A stretch of 64,000 bases of DNA from Molanna angustata (GCA_963576475.1 OY754982.1:3809201-3873200); one strand, 5' to 3'; shown: positions 11,206-22,269, counted from the stretch's first letter. Notes: a model not told the origin generated them from the letters alone. Program-made: numbers and translations.

Positions 11206-11360
11206 GCGTATTTACCTTTCCGTGTTGATTAGAAACCGTGTGCATTTGGAGGACACGTGCCTTGAATTCAACGCGAGTTTTAAGTGCATTAGTGCAACAA
11301 ACTTGTGCCTAATTCGAGGCAGTACTTGCCTCTTAATCAACACGGAAAGGTAAATTCGCG
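11206..11360. mobile_element. MITE-like element with about 26-bp TIRs
   Basis: The left arm GTATTTACCTTTCCGTGTTG (from about 11207) is repeated inverted as CAACACGGAAAGGTAAATTC near 11338-11357. The outer CCGGGTA on the left and CCGGGTAA on the right hint that a duplication or longer similarity may lie outside. About 155 bp, non-coding. Confidence 0.55.
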
Positions 11361-11511
11361 TCCGGGTAATATTCTGTTGTTGGGTATTTCTGCCGTATCT
11401 CTTACAACCAACCCAGGCAACATGAAGTCTCGAGTTTTATTAAACAATAGCTGAGTATATGTAGAAGCCGGTTGCGTGTAAAATCTAAGCTAAGTTAGTT
11501 TAGCTTAGCTC

Positions 11512-11590
11512 GCATAGCTGAGGTCGTTTTTCATACAATTATACAGACCGCAACCTATGTGAGTAGTATGAAAAATGATCTCTGCTATGC
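11512..11590. repeat. Short imperfect inverted repeat
   Basis: CGCATAGCTGAGGTCGTTTT...CATAC and its imperfect inverse GTATGAAAAATGATCTCTGC form about 25-bp arms around a roughly 25-bp loop. Could be a small MITE. The open frame that starts here (11575-11787) has no recognisable similarity and is not called as a gene. Confidence 0.4.
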
Positions 11591-12189
11591 AAGCTGAGCT
11601 AGCTATTGATCTATACCCGGCAATATTGATGACGGATTTTCAAAGAAAGATGGACGCTTTTTTTAATTTTATGCGCCGGGCCTTAAAAGCCGCTGACCCG
11701 GCCCTTCGAGTGGCTGAAGATATTCGAGTAATAATAATACTTAATGATTATTCGAGGATCTCGTCGGTAGCAGCGGCAGCAAAATAAATAAATATAAATT
11801 TGATAATGGCCACTCGAAAAAGTTTTATTCAATTACATTTGTGTTTTAATTCTTCAGATAAAATGAGAAAAAGATATAAGTACAACAAGTCAAAGGAATC
11901 CCCGATGGTACTTTAGAGTAATCTCGAGCTTTTGAACTCAAAGATTTATTTGAACCTCACTCCTTTCTTGGGGAATTATTATTTTTGTAAAATCTTGAAA
12001 GATTTGATTTTTATTATAAAATTGACCAATTATGAATATCTACATACAGGTTTTCAGTTTGTTGACGGAACATTTTTTGGTCTCCTTGATGGCATAAACA
12101 CTCGTTTTTTTAATTTCAACATTTGTTTACTATAGGCACTTACTGATATAGATCTATAGTAGACCATTTTTAGAGTACAATTCTCATCT

Positions 12190-12765
12190 CTTATGGTCCT
12201 CTTCGATAGACCGATATCGAAACGCTTTTTCTAAACAATCAATAACTGAATCTAGTATTTTATTAACATAAGAATGATGCTCATCTCTGCCTTTCATAAC
12301 TAAACAATGAAACTAAATCTAGTATTTTTTTAGATGTCATGATGGAGTTTCCCTAAGAAAAATAAAGTACATAAGTAAGTACCAAGAATTGTCCGTCACC
12401 AAGAGATACTTGTCTCTGATAGTGGTTTTAGATAGATCGATACCGAAAACGTCTTTCATAAATAAACAGTGAAACTAAATCTAGTATTTTATTTGATGTT
12501 ATCAAGCAGTTTCACCAAAAACCAAATAAATATATTGGTATCTAAGTATGTAACAATAATAAATTGGATAGTGGTCTTCGAAAGACCGATTGTCTTTCAT
12601 AAATATGCAGTGAAACAAAATCTAGTTTTTTGTTTTGTGTTATCATGGAGATTCACCAATTCTCGTAACAATAAATGTCCATCACCAAGAGTACGATGCT
12701 TATCTTTGATAGTGGTCTTCGAATGACCGATTCCGATGGTGTCTTGCTGTTGTGAATAGATTTTA
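12190..12765. repeat. Degenerate tandem repeat (about 140-230-bp units) beside a Dop2R exon
   Basis: The core block AGTGGTCTTCGA(T/A)AGACCGAT followed by GTCTTTCATAAA, GTGAAACTAAATCTAGTATT and a CACCAAGAG block recurs about four times, starting near 12193, 12421, 12571 and 12711. Units differ in length and content. The array ends just before the splice acceptor of the exon at 12791. Confidence 0.6.
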
Positions 12766-12790
12766 ACTGAAATATTGTATTTTGTTTCAG

Positions 12791-12883
12791 ATCTCCGGAT
12801 GTAGATGTAGATGACTGCCACGTAATCCCAAATGATAAATCAACAGAATTCATCTTGGCAACGGTGGTAGAGGAAGCTGGAAA
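12791..12883 (+). CDS. Dop2R: Dop2R (D2-like dopamine receptor) exon, third intracellular loop
   Basis: A 93-nt exon after acceptor TTTGTTTCAG and before donor GTATGC. It begins with the last base of a codon, reads 30 codons (SPDVDVDDCHVIPNDKSTEF followed by ILATVVEEAG) and ends with two bases of the next. Joined to the exon at 15294 the split codon gives Asn, and the frame continues. The acidic, hydrophilic sequence fits the start of the long third intracellular loop of an insect D2-like receptor, the Gi/o-coupled dopamine receptor class. The call rests mainly on the downstream exons; this one is placed by splice-site and phase agreement plus family resemblance. The exon to its left, carrying TM5, is not visible in the window. 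Confidence 0.75.
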
Positions 12884-13217
12884 GTATGCATTTTTTATTT
12901 ATTTATATGCATAGGTACATATATTGATAACTATCATATGAATATTGTATCTGCAATGTCCCACTAGGTAAAAACTTGTGCCGGGGCTAAAGCTTCTCAA
13001 AACAGCGACAATATAATAGTGAATGGAATATCAATCGTATACAAAAAGTTAACATCTATATAATATTACATATCAATTCATAGTAATGAAAGAAGTGAAA
13101 GAAGAGTTTGTTTGTAATTCGGTAAGTTTTAACTCTGCATATCCTTCGATATATTCTAAAGGAATAAAATTCAAATTAGTTTTAAAACTAGACTCCATTT
13201 TTAAAAATCGAAATTAA

Positions 13218-13692
13218 AAACGAGTGCGTTGGGGCTAAAGTATTAAAATTTCTCACTACCAAGTCACTCCACAAAGTATTAAAATTTTGTATGGAAAATA
13301 TTCAGCATTTTCATGAAATGAGTTTGATAAATTTATATTGACTGAAATATTTTAGAATGAAAACAAGATAATTCATCCATTCCTTTTTATGTACGTGATT
13401 TTCCATTTTAGCAATGTTAAAATAAAAATATCAAATTTAAAGTTTCCTGAGCTTGGGGTCACTATGAAATATTTGACTTCAAAAAAATAGAGAAGCACTT
13501 ATCAGATATCATTCAAAATATTATGAGGTCTATGCGAGTATTAGATATACAAATTAGCAAAATTTGAAAGAATCGAATGAGTACTTTAGTCTTAAATCGA
13601 TAAAGTAGAATAAACACGCCGTACATAGTACACAGCACACACACAGATACTTATTGTAACCAAACTTTCAGAATACAATCTCAGCATGATAC
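13218..13692 (-). repeat. Interspersed repeat family X, copy 2 (in Dop2R intron)
   Basis: Minus-strand copy: CACTACCAAGTCACTCCACA, AAGTTTCCTGAGCTTGGGGT, ACACGCCGTACATAGTACAC, then CAGCATGATACTAGTT. A LINE fragment begins at this point (13693). The remaining end of the repeat (CCCCTTGGGGTAGTGAGGAG) appears beyond it at 14273-14345, so the LINE inserted into this copy. Confidence 0.6.
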
Positions 13693-14270
13693 TAGTTCTT
13701 CTTTTTCTTCTTTCTCAGCCATCTCTCCACTGTTGGATGTAGGCCTCTTCTAAGAGCTTCCACTCGTCTTTTTTGGGCTTTTTGAACCCATCTGCTTCCA
13801 GCGACAGGGACAATATCATCGGCCCACCTTTTTTGAGGCCGGCGTATTCCCCTTTTCATATCCCATGGTCTCCAGAATTCTGAGTGACCATCTGTCCGTA
13901 CCCTGTCTGGTAACATGACCTGCCCATTGCCATTTAAGTTTTGCAACTCAATCCATGACATACTACTTTTGTCTGGCGTTTGATTTCTTCATTTCTAATT
14001 TTGTCTCTTAGATTTACGCCTATCATTTGCCTTTCCATGGATCTCTGAGTGCATTTTAGCTTGTGTATGGTCCTCGCAATTAGCGTGATAGTTTCCAGAC
14101 CATACGTAAGCATAGGCAGGATACATGTTTCAAACACTTTTCTTTTGAGTCTTGTGGGAATATCTCTGTTTTTTTAGGACATGTTTAAGTTGCCCAAAGG
14201 CTGCCCAACCTAGTCCGATCCTTCTGGGTATTTCTGCTGTCTGGATATCCTTTCCTAATTTTATCTTATA
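13693..14270 (-). pseudogene. LINE 3' fragment, RTE-like, with (GAA)n tail
   Basis: Minus-strand frames give the C-terminal part of a non-LTR reverse transcriptase: IGLGWAAFGQL (about 14210), CILPMLTYGLET, IRNEEIKRQTK, then a frameshift and FWRPWDMKRGIRRPQKRWAD. The 3' end is A/G-rich (AAGAAGAAAAAGAAGAAC). The RT catalytic core is absent, so the copy is 5'-truncated and non-functional. It lies in the Dop2R intron, antisense to the gene. Confidence 0.7.
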
Positions 14271-15109
14271 CTATATTACAAATATCCCCTTGGGGTAGTG
14301 AGGAGTAAAAAACTGAGTTTATTTTCAATATGAGTAAGTTGTACTTGAAACATGAAACATGTTCGTGTCAAATAGATTCATACTGATGTTATTCGTCTCC
14401 ACCTATTCTGTCCCATTGTTTTCAACTTAATACTCAATGTTTACTTTTCATCCAAGTATGTGTTAACTCTGCGAACTTTCATGTTAACTTTTGCATTGTT
14501 ACATCCTTTGAATAACCAACTCCTGACATGACTTGCGGCAGCAGTTTCTACCACCTATCTCTCTCTCTCTACTTAGAATTAATGAATTCTTAATTGCATC
14601 CAATTTTGCATGCCAAAGTTTTGGACGCATCGTGGAAAACTTTCACTTTGTGCATAATACCGTGAAATTCTACAGTGTTACAAGCTACGGTGAAAAATGT
14701 TCTTTGCATTTATTGAAAATGTTTTTAATATTTTCTTTCTTTCACTTAAATTAAATGCGTCTTGCTCAAGTAACGAGTTTTTGTCAATATTTATTTATTA
14801 ATTTTGTACGTATAATATGTACGCATGATTATGTACCAGGAGAGCCGACTCCAGATGAACTGGGAAGAGGACCAGCCAAAGAAGAATATAAAAAAAGGAA
14901 TATGAACACTGACGGGTTCATTCCTAAACAGCAATTTCTTCCAAACAACCAGAGTTAATCTAAATACACAGTAAATTGTACTATGGCAACATGACAAAAA
15001 TAAAAAATACAATAAAGATTATAAAGATAACAGAAGTAAAAAAGAAAAAGATTTAATATGAGAACAGTTCATAGCAATGATAAGAAAACAAAAGCAATAA
15101 GTAATCTTA

Positions 15110-15243
15110 TCCAACTGACCAATGTTTCCAGCCCAGAGGAGCAAGAATACCATTATAAATAATTTTAAATAAAGTACTCCTCTGCTGGTGATCGAGCCCA
15201 GAAGGCCTGTACAAAAGCCAAACGGCTAGCTAACTACATATGC
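15110..15243 (-). mobile_element. SINE family 2, copy 2 (ends about 50 bp before a Dop2R exon)
   Basis: Matches the family 2 body (CCAGCCCAGAGGAGCAA, ACTCCTCTGCTGGTGATCGA, AAAAGCCAAACGGCTAGCTA). The box B region is decayed. It ends near 15243, close to the polypyrimidine tract and acceptor of the 15294 exon. Confidence 0.6.
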
Positions 15244-15293
15244 CAGTCACGCCTGTCGACTTTTTTTTTCAGTTTGATATTTTTTGTCAACAG

Positions 15294-15590
15294 TGTGATG
15301 GCGTCTCTGGCTACACCTCCACCCCACGCAGATGCCAACGGCAACAACGACTCTGGATACGCCGCCTCAAATTTGAGCCAACACGAAGACGTGGCTGCCA
15401 GAGAACCGGGGAGTCCTGCGTCGAAGAGCCCGAGAACAACGCATCCGGCCAGCGGCTCTTCCAGCACTCCTGGACCCAGGGCCCGCGCAAGCGCGGGGTC
15501 CCCAGCTAGCATCATCAGCAGGGGTGGAGCGACGTACGTCAACAAGAATGGCAGCACGTCTTCGCCGAGAGGAGAAAAAGTACCATTAAG
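15294..15590 (+). CDS. Dop2R: Dop2R exon, variable third intracellular loop segment
   Basis: A 297-nt exon between acceptor TTTTTTGTCAACAG and donor GTAACC. Its first base completes the Asn codon opened by the exon at 12791. The frame reads VMASLATPPPHADANGNNDS and stays open to 15590, ending with two bases (AG) of an Arg codon. Composition is rich in Ser, Gly, Pro, Ala and Asn, as expected for the unstructured middle of the large third intracellular loop of insect D2-like receptors, where phosphorylation and G-protein or arrestin contacts occur. A nearer AG (15272) is a possible alternative acceptor, but it would shift the frame. The exon is GC-rich compared with its flanks, and its length divides by three with the same phase at both ends. 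Confidence 0.8.
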
Positions 15591-16685
15591 GTAACCATGT
15601 TTTTTATTAATCAAAAATTAGTCATTTTAAAAAATACAAGTTGAAAGAATAGGACTTAACAAAGCGAGCCATCCAAAAATATACTGAAACAACCAAGTAA
15701 ACAATGCAATGGAAATAATAAAATTATGCAATGCATTATCGGTAAGTATTTGTGATGGGTACCTGTAGAGGGAAGATATGAAAGTGTTCGGTTACATGAT
15801 GTTTAATAGTGCGACTGGCCCGAAAGAATACTAAATGAGAACTGAATCAGAATGTCATTGATGGGGCTATATATTATAGGCTACCTCGTATACTCCTGCA
15901 ACATAAATGTAGTTGAATGTATAAAGATTTTCTAGAAAGTCCAAAGCCTTCAATGTTGTCAATTGGGTTTTTAATTATTAATATAACAAAGGATGTTTCC
16001 AATAAAAAATTACATCAACCTAGGAATGTCTAACGCCATTTTTTACATGACAACTTAGGGGACACCAGGTATTAGGATTTGGATCCATTATATTCTTCCG
16101 AAAAAACGCAATATGTAGCGTGAGGGAGCGTTTGCAATCTGATCAGGAAAATATGAATCCGGATATCAAAAAGACCTGGATTTTAAGAACATGGATACCC
16201 AGAATCAGTAAGATCGTTCCACAGGCGCGCAGCTGTGTAAATAAGAGTTCAAGAAGCGATTGGTTCGTGTATGTTGAAGGTTTACTGTGAACGAATGTTG
16301 AGATTCAGTAAAACGAGTGACTATTGTGAATGGGTGGAAGAGTGACCAGGGATGTAAGTTCTTCTGAGCATTTCCCGCGGCAGTATCTAGAGAATAAACT
16401 TAGAATATTAACAATGCGTCAATAGTGATTGCAATCCATCAGTCAATGATGGGTCTTTAATCAAACGTACATCATCGAAGGTATAAATCGGCCTGTCTCT
16501 TATATGAGAAAAAAGGTGTGATGATGTTTATTTAAATACATAGAAATACAAATTGATTAATTTGAACCGCTTTAATGTGACACATCTTGTTATAGGGGTT
16601 TCATTCAACCTGCAGGTAAAATATGTATATAACTGGTTTCGTAGGCTACCGCTCAATTCGATAATTGATTTAATTTTTTACACAG

Positions 16686-16879
16686 AACTGCATCAACAAT
16701 CGTCCGGTGTGCCGAAGAGCTAACCAGGATAGGATCTGGCGGCTCCAAGAAGGAAAGGAAAGCCACGGCAGCATCCCGTTTCACAATCTACAAGGTCAAC
16801 AAAGCCAGCAAGAAGAAACGTGAAAAGTCATCGGCAAAGAAGGAGAGGAAGGCAACTAAAACATTGGCTATCGTACTTG
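16686..16879 (+). CDS. Dop2R: Dop2R exon, end of third intracellular loop and start of TM6
   Basis: A 194-nt exon between acceptor TTTTTTACACAG and donor GTAAGA. Its first base completes the Arg codon from the exon at 15590. The frame reads TASTIVRCAEELTRIGSG, then a basic stretch (FTIYKVNKASKKKREKSSAK), then KKERKATKTLAIVLG. The basic KERKAT...LAIVLG junction between loop and TM6 is the G-protein-coupling signature of D2-like receptors; vertebrate D2 has a very similar KATQMLAIVLGVF. It ends after one base of a Gly codon, in phase with the last exon. Confidence 0.9.
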
Positions 16880-17010
16880 GTAAGATTTGCATAATCTTCG
16901 ATAAAAATCTGAAAATATCTGTATATTATACAGCAACTAAAAGTAGTTATTAGTGCCCTTCAAATTTTCTCATAGATCAATTTGAATATTAAGAAGGTAT
17001 TAGTTTCAAG

Positions 17011-17116
17011 CAAACTGGAGGAGAGCGGTGGAGGACAGGGATGGCTGGAGAAGGTTTCTAGAGAAGGCCAGGGCCCACACTGAGCTGTAGCGCCAATGAT
17101 GATGATGATGATGATG
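17011..17116 (+). mobile_element. 5'-truncated RTE LINE, 106 bp, in Dop2R intron
   Basis: Encodes the last residues of an RTE ORF (NWRRAVEDRDGWRRFLEKAR, then AHTEL and a TAG stop), then GCGCC and a (GAT)n tail. It matches the end of the near-complete RTE copy at 59542. A 12-bp direct repeat, ATTAGTTTCAAG, flanks it (16999-17010 and 17117-17128), proving a recent target-primed insertion. Confidence 0.85.
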
Positions 17117-17234
17117 ATTAGTTTCAAGACGACCTTAAATAGTGATGAGCAAGTCCAAGTACACTACGTTTTGTGGAAAGATACTTTGGTTATGCTTGTT
17201 AACTAATTTTAAAATGGATTTCCACTCTGTTAGC

Positions 17235-17345
17235 ACAAATATTTTAGAATCATTAAATTTAAATAAACTTCTCTTCTACTGGGGATCTAATCCAGGACGC
17301 CAGTACAGAAACCAAACGGCTTATCACCTGTGCCACGGCGGTCGC
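17235..17345 (-). mobile_element. SINE family 2, copy 3 (Dop2R intron)
   Basis: Shares TTAGCACAAATATTTTAGAA, TACTGGGGATCTAATCCAGG and CAGAAACCAAACGGCTTATC with the other family 2 copies, with decayed box B (GGATTAGATCC in the sense of the element). Same orientation as the copies at 10840 and 15110. Confidence 0.6.
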
Positions 17346-17892
17346 ATAATTTTACAGAAAATACAAAACTTAGAAAACCAAGACCAAGGCTGGTTATGCA
17401 AAACCCAAGCTCTCATCACTAACCTTACAATGGTTAGAAGTCTAACGTTAACGGATGGATAATATTATTAAAATTGGTATTGTCTGTCATCAAATGCTGT
17501 GTTTGCATCTACGGCTCATTCTTAAAACCTGAAAATATAGAAACAGAGAGCATGTCATGAATTTGTGTACCTCAATTTTCCAGGATAATCTCTAAAAATT
17601 AATGGGTAGTTGAAAAGTTTATAGTAGGTATATTTCCCATAACTTTCACATTGCCCATAAACCCTTGTAACTCCACAAATCGCAGTAGATTTGCAGCTTG
17701 CCATGACAACAGCATCACCAAGACTAAATTTAAAATTAAGAAACATTTTGGACCGCGAAGAGTTTTGGAACAATCCATGTCAATTTTATATCGAAAAGTA
17801 CATAATATATCGGATGAACTACGGCTTCTGAAACTCTAGACTAACCTTCTATTGTCTTTTTCTTTGATAACCATTTATTTTCATTTCCGCAG

Positions 17893-18107
17893 GCGTCTTT
17901 CTTTTCTGCTGGGTTCCGTTCTTCACCTGCAACATCATGGATGCCATGTGCACAAAGTTGGGATGGGAATGCCAGCCAGGAGTGACGGCGTTCATCTTCA
18001 CCACCTGGCTCGGCTACATGAACAGTTTCGTCAACCCAGTCATCTACACAATCTTCAACCCCGAGTTCAGGAAAGCCTTCAAGAAACTGATGCACATGGG
18101 GACATAG
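17893..18107 (+). CDS. Dop2R: Dop2R terminal exon: TM6, TM7, C-tail
   Basis: Acceptor TTTCCGCAG at 17884-17892. The first two bases complete the Gly codon of the preceding exon. The frame encodes TM6 (VFLFCWVPFF, with the CWxP toggle motif), an extracellular loop with two Cys, TM7 (TTWLGYMNSFVNPVIYTIFN, with NPxxY) and a short tail FRKAFKKLMHMGT before TAG at 18105-18107. The WLGYMNS...NPEFRKAF block is diagnostic of D2-like dopamine receptors; vertebrate D2 has WLGYVNSAVNPIIY and EFRKAF. The very short C-tail with a long third loop is also typical of the D2 class. The protein would be a seven-transmembrane plasma-membrane receptor lowering cAMP through Gi/o. Confidence 0.93.
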
Positions 18108-18301
18108 CCTATAGACTACCTGGTCGTATTCGCTCAGTAACTGCTCACTGTCTCCATCTTTTCTATATTATTCCTTTTGCAGTCTCCAAGATGGAACTTG
18201 AAACAATTGAGGCATAAAGAAACTGACATCTTTTTTGATTCACTTTTCTATAATAACGTCATAATGTGATCAAATAACGTCTCATTGAAATATAAAATAA
18301 A
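18108..18301 (+). promoter_or_regulatory. Dop2R: Dop2R 3' UTR with candidate poly(A) signal
   Basis: AATAAA at 18296-18301, about 190 nt after the Dop2R stop codon, is the first canonical polyadenylation signal. A second lies at 18767-18772. Which one is used cannot be decided from the sequence. Confidence 0.5.
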
Positions 18302-19555
18302 CAGTTGCATAGATCGTCAATACTGACAAATAATGAAACTGCTCGATATAAAAAAATATTGCAAAACAGCAATGACAAAAGATCAAAACTAGCTACAGAT
18401 GATGTATAAAAAAGCATTTTGTTTTTCGTAATCACACGACAGGACTATCTCTGTTTACGGTACGATTGGAAGTGTTCTATATTCCAATGGAAAAATTTTA
18501 CCTCGTCCAAGAGCGAGTTATTTTTTTCCATTATACCTACGCACCAGAATGTTTCGAGTCATAACTTCCATTCTGGAATGAGGGAACGTTCAGAAGATAT
18601 GTCTTCTTCCCCTTACTTAGTTTGGTGGTACAAAAAGCCTTAGCCTTTCTAGAAATTCTGGACAGTCAATCATACAGTCGAAAATCTTGAAGCCGGTCAA
18701 GAGTAAAGAAGTAGTCAAGTTTTTGGCTACAGTTCAACCGTAATATCTGCATGAAATTTCTAAAACAATAAAAACATTTATCAATATACTGGACCCGGTT
18801 TTGTAAAAATTTCATCCGGGGAATTTCCTTTTATTGTATTCTCGATAACTCAATCTGATCTTACGAATACTCACTTTTCAACGTATGTCAAATTGTAATC
18901 ATTTAAGTAAAAGTGTATCATCAGCTTTCATAGTTATTTGAAGTTTCTTTGTGCCAACACATTGTGTGAACCAAAAATATATTGTCAAAATTCAGTACTA
19001 GTGAATGCGACCTAGCTTTAACTCAAGAACTTTTTTAAATTAAAAACACGAGATAAAAAACTCCAAAATACTTATATCCTGTAAGTTGTTTAAATGAGAA
19101 AGAAGATGCAATATGTGTTAAAATTAAAGGTTGTGAGAGGTTGGTGAAGAACATATTAAAAAATAATAATAATGTAAAACGCTTAAAATAATACTGTAAA
19201 ATAATTAAAATAAGGCTATTGAAACATATTGTATGAAAGACACAATAGTGATATTCTGTAAAAAATAATTCAAGAAAATAATGTAAATAATACATTTTAA
19301 AATTACATATTAAAAAACTACGATGTTTCGTTTTTTATCAAAGTCCGACGGATAAAGAAAAAAAAATGTTAATTTTGACTGAAATACATTAATTTTTTAA
19401 TATGTTTAAAATGGCGATGGTGTTTGGTGAAAATATTTTAATGATTAACATTAATGAAAATTGGAAGGCATAATCAGCGAACGTTGCGCAAGCGCACAAA
19501 GTGATCGCGTAGATCAGCCGATGACAGGTCGTAAACCTTGTAGGTGTCTTGATTT
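18302..19555. other. Downstream flank of Dop2R, nothing recognised
   Basis: AT-rich sequence with no supported ORF. The 3' UTR may extend to the second AATAAA at 18767. From 19020 to 19320 it is low-complexity A/T. Confidence 0.4.
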
Positions 19556-19559
19556 ACCG

Positions 19560-19905
19560 GTTATCCTATAATATTCCTACTTCGTCTCTATTGAGATGTT
19601 AAAAAATTGTCCTAAAATAATCAATTTTGTTTGATTTCAAAATACCTTATACCTACAGCTAAAGATTACATATGCAGTTGTGATGACCAAAAGTCTTGCA
19701 AATCTGGCAGTCTGAGTCTTGCATACTAATATTACTTGCTTTTTTAACTTTTCTACGGACAATTCTTGGTAGAACTACATTGCAAATTATAAATAAATTT
19801 GGTATGGTAAAATATAACCAAAGTTTTCAGTTCTACTACTTTAATGACACTGACTAGTTTCGGTCATCCAGTGACAATTTTCAAAGTGTGCAAAACAACA
19901 GGTTG
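19560..19905. repeat. Pieces of two foldback families
   Basis: 19560-19615 carries TATCCTATAATATTCCTACT and TCGTCTCTATTGAGATGTT, as in the element at 1382-1529. 19744-19905 is a single arm of the foldback element at 3580-3782 (GGTATGGTAAAATATAACCA, TAGTTTCGGTCATCCAGTGA) plus its outer flank TTTCTACGGACAATTCTTGG. Non-coding. Confidence 0.55.
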
Positions 19906-20369
19906 TTGGTGCTTATATTATTTATTTATTTATTTCTCATACGGCATGTATTGCCTTTTACAAACAAACATTAAAATATACATAGGTACTGAGAAAAAAC
20001 ATAGAGACTAAAAACAATAATAAATTAAGTAAAAGGAAACAAAAAAAAACATAATAAAAAAGTTAATAAAACAATATGTGAAGCAACTTAATATAAAAAA
20101 GATAGGTAAAAATAAAATTTGAACACAAATCAGCAGTAGAAACAGTGCAACTTAAAAATACATTTGTTTACAGTAATATTTACAAAAGAAAAAAAAAAGA
20201 AAAATAATAATACATAGATAGTCAAGATTCATTCATTACATAATATAATCATTTCATTATATGTAACAACAAACTCTTATATGCACAATTACCCAATGCA
20301 AAGACATCGATCTTATGTCTGGTTAAGGGGTTTGCAAAATTTTTTTAAACGGCGCTATGAAAATCCATA

Positions 20370-20958
20370 TTATTATTATTATCATCTCAGTCATCTGGAA
20401 TCCACAATATAATATTTATATTAACAATATAGAACGAATACAACAAATATTTTTGAAACATATGAAGTACAAATTTGGTAATAACTACAAACATGAATTG
20501 CAGACTTTACAGACAAGACGAAGGACCTCAGACTTAATGTACCTTTATGACATAATAAACTTCAATATTGACTGTACAGACCTTCTGAAAATTATTAACT
20601 TCAACATACCAAACAGACGAACAAGACACACCTCAACGTTCTTTTTAGACAAAAAAAAACACTAATGCCGCTCAAAATTCTCCATTGTACCGATGCCTTA
20701 CCACGTATAATAATTTGGAAAAGATCAGGTCCGTGGACATATTCTGTATGTCCAGGACTCTTTTCAGGAGCCACGTTAGACAGGAATAATATATTTTTTT
20801 TTTATTACCAGTAGTGAGTACAATGCACCATGAAATCAAAGGTGGGCTGATTAAGTTACAATTACTTATGTTGCTTACAATTACTTATGTTATATTTGTT
20901 TAAAAAAATATTATTGTACGTTGCCCATTTTTTCAAATAAAAAAAAAAAAAAAAAAAA
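20370..20958 (+). pseudogene. LINE 3' fragment (Jockey/CR1-like) with poly(A) tail
   Basis: A plus-strand frame gives the end of a non-LTR ORF: VIWNPQYNIYINNIERIQQI, then LQTLQTRRRTSDLMYLYDII and NIPNRRTRHTSTFF. A frameshift near 20650 is followed by NAAQNSPLYRCLTTY-type coding sequence to about 20790. The 3' UTR ends in 19 As (20940-20958). 5'-truncated before the RT catalytic motif. Confidence 0.7.
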
Positions 20959-20959
20959 T

Positions 20960-21242
20960 TATGTTCATAAGAATATTTTCCTTTTACTGTCTTCCTTTTT
21001 TTAGCCAATATTTTTATTTTTCTTCGCATTATGACATATCGTACTTATTACAAGTAATTTTATCAAATCAATCGGAATAAATGAAGTAAAACGACGTAGG
21101 CATGATAAAATAATGTAAATAAGATGTTGATACAAGATAATAAATAGTTCACGTTGAAGGAATGAAGGATGAACGATTGACAGGATTACACAAACAGGCA
21201 GACGTCTCTATAAAATACGGTAATATTTTTAAAAAAAAGAAT
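20960..21242. other. Intergenic AT-rich DNA, nothing recognised
   Basis: Low-complexity A/T-rich sequence between a LINE tail and a SINE. No coding or structural signal supported. Confidence 0.4.
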
Positions 21243-21390
21243 GAATATATCCTTGAAAAAAATACATATACATTCTCTAAATTAGGCATATGCTCGTGCT
21301 ATAGATAAATGAAATCGGTCTTGAATTCAAACTCGCGACCACTGGATTGCTAACCCAGCGCGCTAACCGCTCTACACCACCCATCTTATA
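21243..21390 (-). mobile_element. tRNA-derived SINE, family 3, copy 1
   Basis: On the minus strand: TAGAGCGGTTAGCGCGCTGG (box A-like) and CGCGAGTTTGAATTC (box B-like), then a body with ATAGCACGAGCATATGCCTAAT. The same body (CACCTATAGCACAAGCAT) occurs at 26258-26400, 41590-41690, 51080-51225 and 63837-63920. This shared non-tRNA part argues for a SINE, not a tRNA gene. Confidence 0.65.
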
Positions 21391-22269
21391 GTTGCCCAAA
21401 AACAATGAACTATAGCAGAGCATGTGTCAGTAATGAGTCAATGAATGTACCTATGTCAAGATAAAAAATGTGTGGCATTCATTTTATATAAATATGTACG
21501 TATATGTAACATTAAAACTATCTGGAAGTTAATCTATTGTGTTTTGTTTGAATGTATTTTTTTTTTTAAATTTGAATCATGATCTCCATACATATTCATA
21601 ATTGCTTATTAAAATAACAAATAAAAATATCTTTAACATATCGATACATTTGTGAATAAAAACAATTATTATAAACTTATTTAATTTTTTATATAAATTT
21701 AATTTTTAAACGAATATAATGACAATCTTTTATTTATAACGAAACTGATAAAATATGTTAACTGATCAAGATCATTCAGCACTTCCATATTATTATTTTT
21801 TTATTATTTTTGAAGAGTCCCTCCATTTTTTATCTTTTTTAATCAATAATGATTATAAAATAAAGTTAGTTTTTGTTTTTTATTTTATTAATATATAATT
21901 GTAATAATTACATATTATTATCTTTATGAACAGCACAATAAATCATTTTACTACCGAGCAACTGTATGAAAAGACATATAGCACTCTAAATAGGGTGAAT
22001 TGCCATATAAAGCAAAAAAAACCGTATGAAAATAACTACGAAATAACTACTTATTGTGTAAAATATAATGTGATAAATATTATTTTCATTTTTGTTTTTT
22101 TTTATCTATTACATAAATAAATACAGTTTTTACATCACTAATTATGTGAAGGGTAAAGGACTCGTCATAAAATTATTCCGGAGTTCTGTCATATTTTTTT
22201 AAATTTATTTATTTAAACACATACAATCTTCATTTTTCCTTTTAACTTATAATAATAAAAAAAAACATT
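21391..22269. other. Intergenic AT-rich DNA, nothing recognised
   Basis: Over long runs only A and T are frequent. The open frame at 21926-22120 has no recognisable similarity and a composition like the surroundings. Confidence 0.4.

Noticed and set aside
11575..11787. 70-codon frame upstream of Dop2R
   Set aside because: No recognisable similarity, overlaps an inverted repeat, and contains no transmembrane segment expected of the missing receptor exons.
14824..14958. Possible extra Dop2R exon (VPGEPTPDELGRGPAKEEYK...)
   Set aside because: The frame is hydrophilic and follows an AG, but its phase does not fit the preceding exon (which ends after two codon bases), and it ends in a stop with no clear donor.
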